Notes: generated by a model from the sequence alone, not told the origin. Positions 17,800-26,463 are shown, counted from the stretch's first letter. The stretch: 64,000 bases of DNA from Agarivorans sp050870875 (GCF_050870875.2 NZ_CP194041.2:2728001-2792000); one strand, 5' to 3'. A program made the numbers and translations.

Positions 17800-18741
17800 T
17801 TATAAACTCGCCAGATAGTTGCGCCACCCACCATAAGCGGTGATCTCTTGAGCATTAGCAATCGCATAACCTTCACAGATAAAACTGTTCACCCATTGAC
17901 CATCAGCCAGCTCCACCTTGCCCAAGCCAAGTGGCTGAGCAATGCCCTGTAAAAAACGGCCCAACTGTTCACTGGGCATACGCCATACTTCGAGTTCAAT
18001 CGCCTGCCCCTGGGCTTCATCGCGAATTAAACCAGGTCGAGCAGGCGGCCCTCCTGCTAAAGCATACAAATGATAGCAACTTGCGCTGGTGGTTTGTTTC
18101 AGCAGACTCGCACCGCGTTCCAATAACTGGTGGTTTAAGGCCAAACCAGATAAATGTGCGCCACAGACTGCCAGCTCAATTGTCTCGCTTGAGGACGCAA
18201 GTGTTGAGAGCTCAGCTAAGGGCGGCAAAGGCTGTCCGGTGGCACCGAGGGGATAGCCATCGTGTTGCTGCAACAAGGCCGCAATGCTCAGCAACTTACG
18301 GTCATGGAGAGCTTGGCTAAACTGAATGATCCCAAAGGGAAGACCACGCGCGAGTAGATAATGGGAAACACTTAACTCAACTAGATTGACTTTTTGGCCT
18401 TTGAGATCCGCTAAAGACTTGTCACCTTTCAGCACCACCCCATCATTGCCATTAGAGAAATCGCCAACGATTAAGGCAGTGGAATCAACGCCACTTGCCG
18501 TAGGAATGGTCAGTGCATTCATACTGGTCATTACCGTGGCAGCAAAAACCCCGGCAGTATATTGGTTAATTGACTCGATATAGTCGTTTACTTGCACCAT
18601 ATCGATATTGATATTGTATTTATCAGCCCATTTTCTAACGATGCCCGTTGCAGCGCCATAATCCCATGGCATCCAACCAACATAGATGGTCCTAGCTAAT
18701 CGATGCATGCGCAATTTGTGTGGTGCTGGCAACAGAAGCAC
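17800..18741 (-). pseudogene. Chimeric relic: urea-carboxylase-region ABC substrate receptor fused to allophanate hydrolase C-terminus
   Basis: One open frame of 313 codons joins two unrelated families. Residues about 17-131 follow the substrate-binding protein found beside urea carboxylase genes (IYVGWMPWDYGAATGIV, NDYIESINQYTAGVF, LIVGDFSNGNDG, VNLVELSVSHYLLAR). From about residue 133 the sequence is the end of an allophanate hydrolase: GLPFGIIQFSQALHDRKLL from the amidase part, then the complete C-terminal domain (AVCGAHLSGLALNHQL, GGPPARPGLIRD, ITAYGGWRNYLASL). The junction is near 18345. In intact operons these are the first and last genes, so a deletion of everything between, in frame, explains it. 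The amidase catalytic Ser-Ser-Lys is absent. The receptor's signal peptide is also missing; an upstream stretch ISASVASTTQIAHA in another frame looks like its remains. Probably non-functional. Confidence 0.8.
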
Positions 18742-18855
18742 TGATCAAGGTAGCCGCTCAACTCCCTTCATTCACTGATGCTGTTACGGAGACGATATAC
18801 GGTATATCTAGACAGCCAAGATACCGCTCAAAAGATCGCAACACCACCAACTAGC

Positions 18856-19848
18856 TCAGACATGGTCGCTAAACTGCTCCGAAATCCATTTGCCGATCAC
18901 TTGCATTGCCGCGGAATTACTTACAAGATCTAAATGTCCAACATCTTCGATGATACTTACATCGCCATCACTGTTGGCGCGGATCAATGCTTGGTATTGC
19001 TCAGCCATGAATGCCTCATCTAGGCGACCCACAACCAACAACAGCGGCACCTTAATCGCTTGTAACTCCCGTTGATAATGTTTAGGAGCATAGGATTTAT
19101 TCAAACGATAACTATAACTATCGGTTTCGCTGCCATCACGAAATGCGCTGGGGAGATTAAAGCTAATCACTTTAAGATGATTAAGTGCTTTAAAACCGAA
19201 TCGATTCACCAACTCTAAGCCAATAATTCGGCGAATAAAGGGGCGAGCCCATCCCCCCGAGTTGTGCCTCATGGTAGGGGCTTGATAGTGAAGATAAGGC
19301 GCCAACAATAAATAACCGTCGATGGCTCGTTCTGGCGCACTGCCCGCAAAGCGCAAGGCTAAACCGCCACCAGAAGAGTGTCCTGCCAGCAGGATTTTTG
19401 TCTGAGGCGAAGCTTCGTGAATCAAATCAATGAAATCAGTCAAGTCATCATTATATTGACCAATATAATCCACATCACCACGACGACATGGATTCATCCC
19501 ATGACCCCGTAAATCCGGCGTATAAACCTTCGCGATACCTTGGCGAGCAAGATGAGAGGCTAAAGGCTCCAGATAGCCACTGTGCCATCCAGAGCCATGT
19601 AACAAGATCAAAACGATGTCACTATCCGCTGGATAATACCGATAATCTAGGGAAGTCCCATCTCTTGCAATATAACGCGAGCACTTGGCTAAGCACTTTA
19701 CCTGAGTCAGTCGTTTATAATCGAGTCCTGAATGGTTCTCGACTCGGCTTGGAACCTGCGGGATCAGAATCAAACACAATACGCTCAAGCCAACAATCAT
19801 TACGATGACTAAGCTGGTCACAAATAAGTTTATCATGCTGCTTTCCAT
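18856..19848 (-). CDS. Alpha/beta hydrolase (lysophospholipase-like), membrane-anchored
   Basis: A 330-residue serine hydrolase. One N-terminal membrane segment (about 6-28) anchors it. The core shows LLHGSGWHSGY with the oxyanion HG, PDLRGHGMNP, the nucleophile elbow GHSSGGG (Ser about 150), an acid candidate in VVGRLDEAF, and the catalytic His in VGHLDLV. This fits the monoacylglycerol lipase/lysophospholipase group, but the substrate is unknown. AGGAGG lies 7 nt before the ATG, a strong ribosome site. It is upstream of the chimeric relic on the same strand, with 114 bp between. Confidence 0.85.
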   Translation of the reverse strand: MESSMINLFVTSLVIVMIVGLSVLCLILIPQVPSRVENHSGLDYKRLTQVKCLAKCSRYIARDGTSLDYRYYPADSDIVLILLHGSGWHSGYLEPLASHLARQGIAKVYTPDLRGHGMNPCRRGDVDYIGQYNDDLTDFIDLIHEASPQTKILLAGHSSGGGLALRFAGSAPERAIDGYLLLAPYLHYQAPTMRHNSGGWARPFIRRIIGLELVNRFGFKALNHLKVISFNLPSAFRDGSETDSYSYRLNKSYAPKHYQRELQAIKVPLLLVVGRLDEAFMAEQYQALIRANSDGDVSIIEDVGHLDLVSNSAAMQVIGKWISEQFSDHV

Positions 19849-20108
19849 TGCTCGTCCTCCTCACCCCTTCGATACTTGCTACTTTAGCCCGCATAGGCCA
19901 ATAACAACAAACGCCGTTGCCATTTAAATTAGTTAAATTCTGACTAACCGGGATAAATGCATCATAAAGCGACTCGTGGTAAGTCTAAGAGATAATGTAA
20001 GAATTGAAGTCGCATGTTGTACACATGGCGGCATTTTTTAATGCCAATTAGCGCTAGCTTAAATACTCGACGACTGGCACCACAAATAAACACTTGAGCG
20101 AAAGATGT

Positions 20109-20142
20109 AAAAAAGCCAGTAGCAAATGCTACTGGCTTTTTT
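20109..20142 (-). terminator. Terminator after tRNA-Leu (set A)
   Basis: Stem AAAAAGCCAGTAGCA / TGCTACTGGCTTTTT with a T run on the minus strand, 5 bp past the tRNA 3' end. Confidence 0.88.
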
Positions 20143-20146
20143 GAAT

Positions 20147-20233
20147 TGGTGCCCGGGGCCGGACTTGAACCGGCACGTCCTTTCAAACGAGGGATTTTAA
20201 ATCCCTTGTGTCTACCAATTTCACCACCCGGGC
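20147..20233 (-). tRNA. leuZ: tRNA-Leu(UAA), set A
   Basis: An 87-nt tRNA with encoded CCA, acceptor GCCCGGG/CCCGGGC, the long variable arm of class II tRNAs and anticodon UAA in GATTTAAAATC. It differs from the second copy (21981-22067) at one base in the variable arm. It is the displaced third member of the Gly-Cys-Leu set, separated from Cys by the IS630 relic. Confidence 0.96.
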
Positions 20234-20281
20234 AAAAAGTTTAAATCTTCGTCTCAGCGCGATTGCCTGAGAACGAGGCGT

Positions 20282-20309
20282 ACTTTAACGTATTCAAAAA
20301 ATGAGTCAA
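20282..20309 (-). promoter_or_regulatory. Putative promoter of the isolated tRNA-Leu
   Basis: Minus-strand TTGACT (20309-20304), a 16-bp spacer, and TAAAGT (20287-20282), followed by a GC-rich stretch (ACGCCTCG) typical of stable-RNA promoters. This could let the split-off tRNA-Leu be expressed on its own. Confidence 0.5.
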
Positions 20310-20559
20310 CCATAAATTAAAGATTTTTGTTCAAGTGCTCAAAAAGCGATCTGCATGGCTAATTCTGCTTCTCGGCACCGCCAATTGAACAGATGTAAAT
20401 CAGGCCTCACTATTTAGCGTCATCACGGAAAATGTTTAATACTGCTGCAGTGATAGATCAATAAAGCGAGATTATTGATGCTGAACTCTGCGTTTAACTT
20501 CGCTAGTTTATACCAAGCTAAGTAAAAACATGACCTAATTAAGGCTTGGTAAGACTTCA

Positions 20560-21350
20560 GGAAAAACCAAAAACCAGAAGGCTACCGTTTTTAACTTTTG
20601 AGCAAAGAGAGCAATTGGTTCAATATCAAAGACAAAGCTCATAATGCACAAAGTGGACGACTGACAGATGCCAATATCCACGCTTATGTCGTGAAAGAAT
20701 TTGGCAAGCATGACCACCCAGACTCCATCTATTGTCTGCTCGACCATATGGGCTTTCATAGATAACTTCCCGCTCTAAACGCCTTAAGTAATTTCAAGAA
20801 ACACAGGACTATTTTAAAAAATTGAAACTCGAAACGACCCTTAAAATCCTAGGGCATAAGGCTCTAGAGTGGGTTGATGAGTGGTTTCAGGATGAAGCCA
20901 GATTTGGGCAACAAAAAGCAATTTATGGGCTGAAAGAGGAAAGCGCCCAAGAGCGGTGAAGCAACAACAATTTGAAGTTGAGTATGCCTATCTATTTGGT
21001 TCAACCTGGTGAGGCTATCGTCGTCCCTTAGGCCAATAAAGACATATGATAGAACATTTAAAGCAAATACCATTAGTCACAGAACAGGGACGTCAGCCCT
21101 TGTTGTGAATGGCGCAGGATGGCATACGAAAGATATTGCCAATCAATTTAATAACGTCACTATCATCAAACTATCACCATACTCCCCAGAGTTAAACCCT
21201 ATAGAACAGGTATAGAGTTGGTTAAGCCAACACCGCCTAGCCAATCAAAGCTGCAGTGATTATGATGAATTTGTTGACACGTTTATGCAGCATGGAATAG
21301 GTTTTTGCAATGCACGCAGCAGGTCGAAAAGATGTGTTCTAGGAAATGGA
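20560..21350 (+). pseudogene. Decayed IS630-type transposase (truncated, several frameshifts and stops)
   Basis: Pieces of one transposase lie in order in different frames: HAYVVKEFGKHDHPDSIYCL then LLDHMGF (about 20670-20758), VDEWFQDEARFGQQ (about 20873-20914, first catalytic Asp), VKQQQFEVEYAYLFG (about 20957-21001), NGAGWHTKD (about 21105-21131) and SPYSPELNPIEQV (about 21174-21211, catalytic Glu). The second catalytic Asp, normally DGAGWHT, is Asn, and the Trp after NPIEQV is a stop. The N-terminal helix-turn-helix part is missing. I could not find convincing inverted ends. It lies between tRNA-Cys and tRNA-Leu of set A and is plainly dead. Confidence 0.88.
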
Positions 21351-21422
21351 TTGACCTGACCAGTTCATTTTGCAGATTGCCATAAGGCTTAGAGCGAAGC
21401 GGAATGTTGGAATAGCAGACAC

Positions 21423-21447
21423 AAAAAAACCAGCTTCAATGCTGGTT
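21423..21447 (-). terminator. Terminator after tRNA-Cys (set A)
   Basis: Minus strand: AACCAGC, a short loop, GCTGGTTTTTTT, 12 bp past the tRNA-Cys 3' end. It would cut set A transcripts before the IS630 relic and tRNA-Leu. Confidence 0.8.
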
Positions 21448-21459
21448 ACTACTGCAATA

Positions 21460-21533
21460 TGGAGGCGGGTCCCGGAGTCGAACCGAGGTCCACGGATTTG
21501 CAATCCGCTGCATAGCCACTCTGCCAACCCGCC
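21460..21533 (-). tRNA. cysT: tRNA-Cys(GCA), set A
   Basis: 74 nt with encoded CCA; acceptor GGCGGGT paired with the 3' strand, anticodon GCA in GATTGCAAATC. Identical to the copy at 22086-22159. Confidence 0.96.
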
Positions 21534-21550
21534 ACGCAGTTTTAGAAATT

Positions 21551-21626
21551 TGGAGCGGCACATCGGGTTCGAACCGATGACCTCAACCTTGGCAAGGTTG
21601 CGCTCTACCAACTGAGCTAGTGCCGC
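21551..21626 (-). tRNA. glyW: tRNA-Gly(GCC), set A
   Basis: 76 nt with encoded CCA; acceptor GCGGCAC/GTGCCGC, anticodon GCC in CTTGCCAAG. Identical to the copy at 22189-22264. Its 5' half is the source of the broken units in the array immediately upstream. Confidence 0.96.
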
Positions 21627-21960
21627 TTAACTTACAATCACTATTTAGTATGAATCAGAGTCAACCAAGGTTGCGCTACTCTTTATACCCACACTGAGCT
21701 AGTGCCGCTTAACTTACAATCACTATTTAGTATGAATCAGAGTTCAACCAAGGTTGCGCTACTCTTTATACCCACACTGAGCTAATGCCGCTTAACTTAC
21801 AATCACTATTTAGTATGAATCAGAGTTCAACCAAGGTTGCGCTACTCTTTATACCCACACTGAGCTAATGCCGCTTAACTTACAATCACTATTTAGTATG
21901 AATCAGAGTCAACCAAGGTTGCGCTACTCTTTATACCCACACTGAGCTAGTGCCGCTTAA
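21627..21960 (-). repeat. Tandem array 1: four 82-83 bp units of promoter-like spacer plus broken tRNA-Gly 5' half
   Basis: TGCCGCTTAA recurs at 21621 (in the intact tRNA), 21703, 21786, 21869 and 21951, giving periods of 82, 83, 83 and 82 bp. On the minus strand each unit reads a spacer TTGACTCTGATTCATAC...TAAGTTAA (some units TTGAACTCTG), then GCGGCACTAGCTCAGT exactly as in tRNA-Gly, then GTGGGTATAAAGAGTA in place of the D-arm end, then GCGCAACCTTGG, then the next spacer. The anticodon loop, T-arm and 3' acceptor are missing, so no unit can make a tRNA. All units share array-specific bases (CTTTATA, TAGTATG) that differ from array 2, indicating local amplification or homogenisation. Confidence 0.93.
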
Positions 21961-21980
21961 TCTCAACTCAAAGAAGGAGT

Positions 21981-22067
21981 TGGTGCCCGGGGCCGGACTT
22001 GAACCGGCACGTCCTTTCAGACGAGGGATTTTAAATCCCTTGTGTCTACCAATTTCACCACCCGGGC
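21981..22067 (-). tRNA. leuZ: tRNA-Leu(UAA), set B
   Basis: 87 nt with encoded CCA and anticodon UAA; one variable-arm base differs from the set A copy. It is the last gene of the intact Gly-Cys-Leu set B. No terminator separates it from array 1 and set A, so read-through is likely. Confidence 0.96.
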
Positions 22068-22085
22068 GACACAATTTTATAGTAA

Positions 22086-22159
22086 TGGAGGCGGGTCCCG
22101 GAGTCGAACCGAGGTCCACGGATTTGCAATCCGCTGCATAGCCACTCTGCCAACCCGCC
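22086..22159 (-). tRNA. cysT: tRNA-Cys(GCA), set B
   Basis: 74 nt, identical to the set A copy; middle gene of set B, 18 bp from tRNA-Leu and 29 bp from tRNA-Gly. Confidence 0.96.
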
Positions 22160-22188
22160 ATACTATGGTTTTTCTATTACTGTAAATT

Positions 22189-22264
22189 TGGAGCGGCACA
22201 TCGGGTTCGAACCGATGACCTCAACCTTGGCAAGGTTGCGCTCTACCAACTGAGCTAGTGCCGC
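22189..22264 (-). tRNA. glyW: tRNA-Gly(GCC), set B
   Basis: 76 nt, identical to the set A copy; first gene of set B, directly after array 2. The order pgsA-Gly-Cys-Leu matches E. coli pgsA-glyW-cysT-leuZ. Confidence 0.96.
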
Positions 22265-22600
22265 TTAACTTACAATCACTATTTAGCGTGAATCAGAGTC
22301 AACCAAGGTTGCGCTACTCTCTATACCCACACTGAGCTAGTGCCGCTTAACTTACAATCACTATTTAGCGTGAATCAGAGTCAACCAAGGTTGCGCTACT
22401 CTCTATACCCACACTGAGCTAGTGCCGCTTAACTTACAATCACTATTTAGTGTGAATCAGAGTCAACCAAGGTTGCGCTACTCTCTATACCCACACTGAG
22501 CTAGTGCCGCTTAACTTACAATCACTATTTAGTGTGAATCAGAGTTCAACCAAGGTTGCGCTACTCTCTATACCCACACTGAGCTAGTGCCGCTTAACTT
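22265..22600 (-). repeat. Tandem array 2: four 82-83 bp units of promoter-like spacer plus broken tRNA-Gly 5' half
   Basis: TGCCGCTTAA recurs at 22259 (intact tRNA), 22341, 22423, 22505 and 22588, periods 82, 82, 82 and 83. The unit structure is as in array 1: the 16-nt tRNA-Gly start GCGGCACTAGCTCAGT, then GTGGGTATAGAGAGTA, then GCGCAACCTTGG. Array-specific bases are CTCTATA and TAGCGTG/TAGTGTG. The outermost unit joins a better promoter (22601-22630), so transcripts would begin with four broken halves before the real tRNA-Gly. Confidence 0.93.
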
Positions 22601-22630
22601 ATTTTACTGTTTAGTAAACTGAGCCTTCAA
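22601..22630 (-). promoter_or_regulatory. Likely original promoter of the tRNA-Gly-Cys-Leu operon
   Basis: Minus-strand TTGAAG (22630-22625), an 18-bp spacer and TAAAAT (22606-22601), 7 bp before GCGGCAC of the outermost broken unit. The sequence around it (GGTTGA, ACTAAA, AAGTTAA) aligns with the spacer inside every array unit, where the -10 element is degraded. Confidence 0.6.
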
Positions 22631-22806
22631 CCGAAGTTGCTCCGTACTTAAAACACTAAACAGTTCCCTAAGTCGTTTCGCTAAATCCACCAGAGAACTG
22701 CGTTCCCGCTGAATGTGCTGTGCATTTTAGCGAGCTAAATCTTTACGTCAACAGTCTTTTTCCAACTTTCTAACTGTTCGCCTGATTTTTAGTCGAAAGC
22801 CGCTAT

Positions 22807-23358
22807 TTATTGGCCACTTTGTCGTAAATCTGGCCATGCTAAAACCAAATAACTGATCATTGACCACAAGGTAAGTACAGTGGCGGCAAAAAAGAGCCCA
22901 AAACTAAGTTGATCGATCAAAGGATTAAGCTGAGCGGTTAATCCAGTTATCGCAGCCATTTGCGCCGCGGTTTTATATTTACCGATCCAAGAAACCGCAA
23001 CACTAGAGCGTTTACCAAGTTCAGCCATCCATTCGCGTAACGCAGAAATTATAATTTCTCGAGATATCATGATTAAAGCGGGAATGGTTATCCACATCGA
23101 CTGATAATGTTCAACCAGTACCACCAATGCAGCGACCACCATCGCCTTATCCGCCACAGGATCCAAAAAGGCACCAAAGGGTGTGGTTTGGCCAAGCCTG
23201 CGTGCTAAGTAGCCATCTAAGTAATCAGTTGCTGCCGCTAAACCAAAAATAAATGCTGCAGCTAACATTCCCCACTCTACCGGAAGGTAAAAGGCGACCA
23301 AAAAAAACGGAATCAACACAACTCTAAACGCGGTTAGTATATTTGGTATATTTATCAT
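22807..23358 (-). CDS. pgsA: CDP-diacylglycerol-glycerol-3-phosphate 3-phosphatidyltransferase
   Basis: A 183-residue inner-membrane enzyme making phosphatidylglycerol phosphate, the committed step to phosphatidylglycerol and cardiolipin. The CDP-alcohol phosphotransferase signature is complete: DYLDGYLARRLG, then GAFLDPVADK (about residues 45-71). Several hydrophobic segments follow. Length matches E. coli PgsA. It lies 46 bp after uvrC and upstream of the tRNA cluster, as in E. coli. Confidence 0.96.
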   Translation of the reverse strand: MINIPNILTAFRVVLIPFFLVAFYLPVEWGMLAAAFIFGLAAATDYLDGYLARRLGQTTPFGAFLDPVADKAMVVAALVVLVEHYQSMWITIPALIMISREIIISALREWMAELGKRSSVAVSWIGKYKTAAQMAAITGLTAQLNPLIDQLSFGLFFAATVLTLWSMISYLVLAWPDLRQSGQ

Positions 23359-23404
23359 TATTTTTCATTTATAAAACTACTGGCGCTATGTTGCCTAATC
23401 TTGC

Positions 23405-25231
23405 TTAGTGATGCAACGTATCATGGATTTTTTGCGCCAATGCAGGGCTAATTCCCGGTACTTTTTTCAATTCATCAACACTTGCACTCTTCATTTGCTG
23501 CATTCCACCTAAATGAGTCAACAAAGCTTGACGACGTTTCGCACCGATCCCGGGGATCTCTTCTAAGATACTGGTCTTGCGAGCCTTGTCGCGACGGTTA
23601 CGGTGTCCTGTAATGGCAAAGCGATGACTTTCATCTCGAATATGTTGAATTAAGTGCAGCGCAGCTGAATCACTGGGTAAATGTAACTCGGTCATTGCCT
23701 TACCGATAAGCAATGTTTCCAAACCAGGTTTACGAGTCGTCCCCTTCGCGACCCCCACCAACAAAGGCATCGGTACCAAGTTCAACGGCTCAATACTAGC
23801 AAAAGCCGCCGATAACTGACCTTTTCCGCCATCGATAAACAAAATGTCGGGCATTTTTTCAGCTAACTGGGCTTTTTGATAACGACGTTTCAGTGCTTGT
23901 GCCATTGCAGCGTAGTCATCCCCCCCAGTAATACCTTCAATATTAAATCGTCGATATTCAGATTTATTCGGCCCTTGGCGATCAAACACCACACAAGAAG
24001 CTACCGTACGTTCGCCTTGCGTATGACTAATATCGAAACATTCCATCCGTTTAATTGGCGTATCTCGTTTAAGCAAACTCTCAAGCTCAGTCACCCGGTG
24101 ATGAATTGTCGCTTCCTGGTTGAGCTTGGTTAATAATGCATTTTCAGCATTAGTATTTGCTAAAGCAACAAATCTAAACTTTTCGCCACGTTTTGGGATA
24201 CTCAGTTTAACTTTCACACCCAATTCGATTTCTATCGCATTCTCAATCTCTGGCCAGTCTCCTTCGACATCAGGTAACAACACTTCATTCGGCTGGTTAC
24301 CCTTGCGCTGCTCAGAGAGATAGTACTGAATAACAAAACTACGCAATACCTCAGGGAGTTCAGTTTGTTTGGGGACCTTTGGATAATACGAACGACTACC
24401 TAACACTTGACCGTCACGGATCAACAGTAGATGCACCACCGCAATGCCATTTCTAAACGCGAAACCCAGCACATCACTTTGGGCTGTATTACCGCTCACA
24501 AATTGTTGTTCCTGCACTTTACGTAAGGCTTGAATTTGATCGCGAAAAGTCGCAGCGGCTTCAAACTTAAGTTGTTCACTCGCCTGTGACATCTTATCTG
24601 CCAACTGATTAATCACCTGCTGGCTTTTACCTTTTAAGAAGAGGCTGGCCAGCTCGACCTGCTGGCAATAGTCTTGCTCGCTCACTAAGTTGACGCAAGG
24701 TGCAGAACAGCGTTTTAACTGGTATTGCAGACAGGGGCGCTGACGATTGGCATATTCACTATCACTGCACTGGCGGATCGGAAATAATTTCTGCATCAAG
24801 TGCAAACTTTCACGCACTGCGCTGCCGTTAGGGTAAGGTCCAAAATAGTGTCCTTTGGCCCGCTTAGCACCGCGATGCATCGAGATCCGTGGATGTTTAT
24901 GCTGACTAATTAAAATATAAGGGTAAGACTTATCATCTCGCAATAATACATTATATTTAGGCAGATATTTCTTAATTAAATTGTGCTCCAAAATCAAAGC
25001 TTCGGTCTCGGTATGAGTGACCGTAACTTCAATTCGGGCAATGTTAGTGACTAAGGCGCGGGTTTTCTTGCTATCGACCGTTTTTCGAAAATAACTGGTT
25101 AAACGTTTTTTTAAAGACTTCGCTTTACCAACATAAATCACCTCGTCTGCGGCGTTATACATCATGTATATGCCGCTAGACTCAGAAACTTGACTTAAAA
25201 AGGTTTTACTATCAAAAATAGAGTCAGTCAA
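23405..25231 (-). CDS. uvrC: Excinuclease ABC subunit C
   Basis: A 608-residue nucleotide-excision-repair nuclease that makes both cuts around a lesion marked by UvrAB. Seen in order: the GIY-YIG domain (SGIYMMYNAADEVIYVGKAK, about 19-38), four cysteines in the 150-180 region, the UVR/UvrB-contact helix (about 200-235), the C-terminal endonuclease domain (FDISHTQG, DILFIDGGKGQL) and the paired helix-hairpin-helix motifs at the end (IPGIGAKRRQALL, VPGISPALAQKI). It follows uvrY by 6 bp, so they are co-transcribed. Confidence 0.97.
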   Translation of the reverse strand: MTDSIFDSKTFLSQVSESSGIYMMYNAADEVIYVGKAKSLKKRLTSYFRKTVDSKKTRALVTNIARIEVTVTHTETEALILEHNLIKKYLPKYNVLLRDDKSYPYILISQHKHPRISMHRGAKRAKGHYFGPYPNGSAVRESLHLMQKLFPIRQCSDSEYANRQRPCLQYQLKRCSAPCVNLVSEQDYCQQVELASLFLKGKSQQVINQLADKMSQASEQLKFEAAATFRDQIQALRKVQEQQFVSGNTAQSDVLGFAFRNGIAVVHLLLIRDGQVLGSRSYYPKVPKQTELPEVLRSFVIQYYLSEQRKGNQPNEVLLPDVEGDWPEIENAIEIELGVKVKLSIPKRGEKFRFVALANTNAENALLTKLNQEATIHHRVTELESLLKRDTPIKRMECFDISHTQGERTVASCVVFDRQGPNKSEYRRFNIEGITGGDDYAAMAQALKRRYQKAQLAEKMPDILFIDGGKGQLSAAFASIEPLNLVPMPLLVGVAKGTTRKPGLETLLIGKAMTELHLPSDSAALHLIQHIRDESHRFAITGHRNRRDKARKTSILEEIPGIGAKRRQALLTHLGGMQQMKSASVDELKKVPGISPALAQKIHDTLHH

Positions 25232-25237
25232 AACAAC

Positions 25238-25882
25238 TTACAACTTGTCAGTATCAATCATACCGTGACGAATAGCTAAATGAGTTAACTCCACGTCGCC
25301 GTTAATATCGAGTTTACTAAATAAACGGTAACGGTAAGAATTCACAGTTTTAGGGCTAAGATTAAGCTGCTCAGAAATATCGGTAACTTTTTCACCTTTG
25401 GTTATCATCAACATGATTTGTAATTCACGCTCTGATAAATGTTGAAAAGGATTGTCTTCCGCAGGACTAAACTGACTTAAGGCCATTTGTTGCGCAATTT
25501 CTGGAGACAAGTAACGTTGGCCAGAATTAACCGCTCGAATTGCTTTTAGCATCTCGTCCGGCGCGGCACTCTTGGTTAAATAACCACATGCCCCTGCCTG
25601 CATCACTTTGGTTGGGAATGGGTTTTCGCTATGTATAGTTAATACAATAATTTTGGCATCTGGATCATAGCGTAGTATTTTACGCGTAGCTTCTAGGCCC
25701 CCAATACCAGGCATGTTCATATCCATTAGGATAACATTGGCTTGGTTATTTCGACACCATTGAACGGCTTTCTCACCGCTCTCGACTTCACCAACGACTT
25801 TAAATCCTCTAACGTCTTCTAAAATGCGACGGATCCCTGTACGCACTAGCTCATGATCGTCAACCAGAAATACGTTTATCAA
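25238..25882 (-). CDS. uvrY: GacA/UvrY family response regulator
   Basis: A 214-residue two-component regulator. The receiver domain carries the phospho-acceptor Asp in VILMDMNMPG (about residue 54) and a LuxR-type helix-turn-helix at the end (LSERELQIMLMITKG, LNLSPKTVNSYRYRLFSKL). In E. coli and Pseudomonas the partner kinase is BarA/GacS and the targets are CsrB-type small RNAs. The kinase is not in this window. Position before uvrC is the ancestral gammaproteobacterial arrangement. Confidence 0.95.
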   Translation of the reverse strand: MINVFLVDDHELVRTGIRRILEDVRGFKVVGEVESGEKAVQWCRNNQANVILMDMNMPGIGGLEATRKILRYDPDAKIIVLTIHSENPFPTKVMQAGACGYLTKSAAPDEMLKAIRAVNSGQRYLSPEIAQQMALSQFSPAEDNPFQHLSERELQIMLMITKGEKVTDISEQLNLSPKTVNSYRYRLFSKLDINGDVELTHLAIRHGMIDTDKL

Positions 25883-26463
25883 GCGTTCTCTCCGCTGTAA
25901 CTAAAACATCAATCAACTAATTGGGCGGGTTGGCAGGCTTCAATTTACCTACGCAGCAGACGTTATATCCCATCAAGATGAGAATTTAAAGCGTTAAACT
26001 TTATAAGTTATGCGTAGATCTTTGCTTATTCACTTTTTAGTTGATTGAAACGAAGTTGTCGTACAATAAATCAGCAACAAAATAACCTTAGCCAACTCGG
26101 TCACTTATCATACATAAGGTACTGTTAAGACTGGTGAACACCTATAACGAAGCACTCTAATGACAACTGCAGTTTTAGCGGTGTTCGACAAACCGATAGT
26201 TGAAGCAGGCATAACTCAAGGACTGATACCAATCTAACTCATTATCTGTTCATTCTTGCGGGCTTAAATCACCGCTAACTGCGTGGTGTGTTTTGTCATT
26301 AGAGCCACTAGTTACTGCACATCAAGTCAGGTTATCGGCAGATTTATTCTGCGCAATAAGTTGATCATATAATGAATCCGATTGATATTATTTTGAAAGG
26401 CTGGAAAGAAATTTATTCGAGTGCAGTTTAATGGGAGAGCTAAAATCGGATGGCGCTATAAAC
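25883..26463. other. Intergenic gap (581 bp) upstream of uvrY, holding repeat copy C
   Basis: The gap between uvrY and the tRNA-Ser terminator. It contains the uvrY promoter region and the dispersed repeat at 26226-26390; otherwise nothing recognised. Confidence 0.5.
26226..26390 (+). repeat. Dispersed ATACCAATC element, copy C
   Basis: About 165 bp with imperfect inverted ends (ATACCAATCTAACTCATTAT and, reversed, TAATATCAATCGGATTCAT). Inner blocks TGTTCATTCTTGC, CTTAAATCACC, ATTAGAGCCAC and GTTATC.GCAGATTTATT match copy B in the same orientation. It lies upstream of uvrY, outside any gene. Confidence 0.85.

Noticed and set aside
20535..21215. Short frames (60-75 codons) in both strands around 20.5-21.2 kb as genes
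   Set aside because: On the plus strand they are fragments of the decayed IS630 transposase; on the minus strand they are its shadow.
21339..22161. Open frames of 60-90 codons across the tRNA cluster
   Set aside because: They are translations of tRNA genes and flanks; no ribosome sites, and the tRNA structures fully explain the sequence.
21627..22600. CRISPR-like look of regularly spaced repeats
   Set aside because: Units are directly adjacent with near-identical sequence and no variable spacers; they derive from tRNA-Gly and its upstream region, and no cas genes are present.
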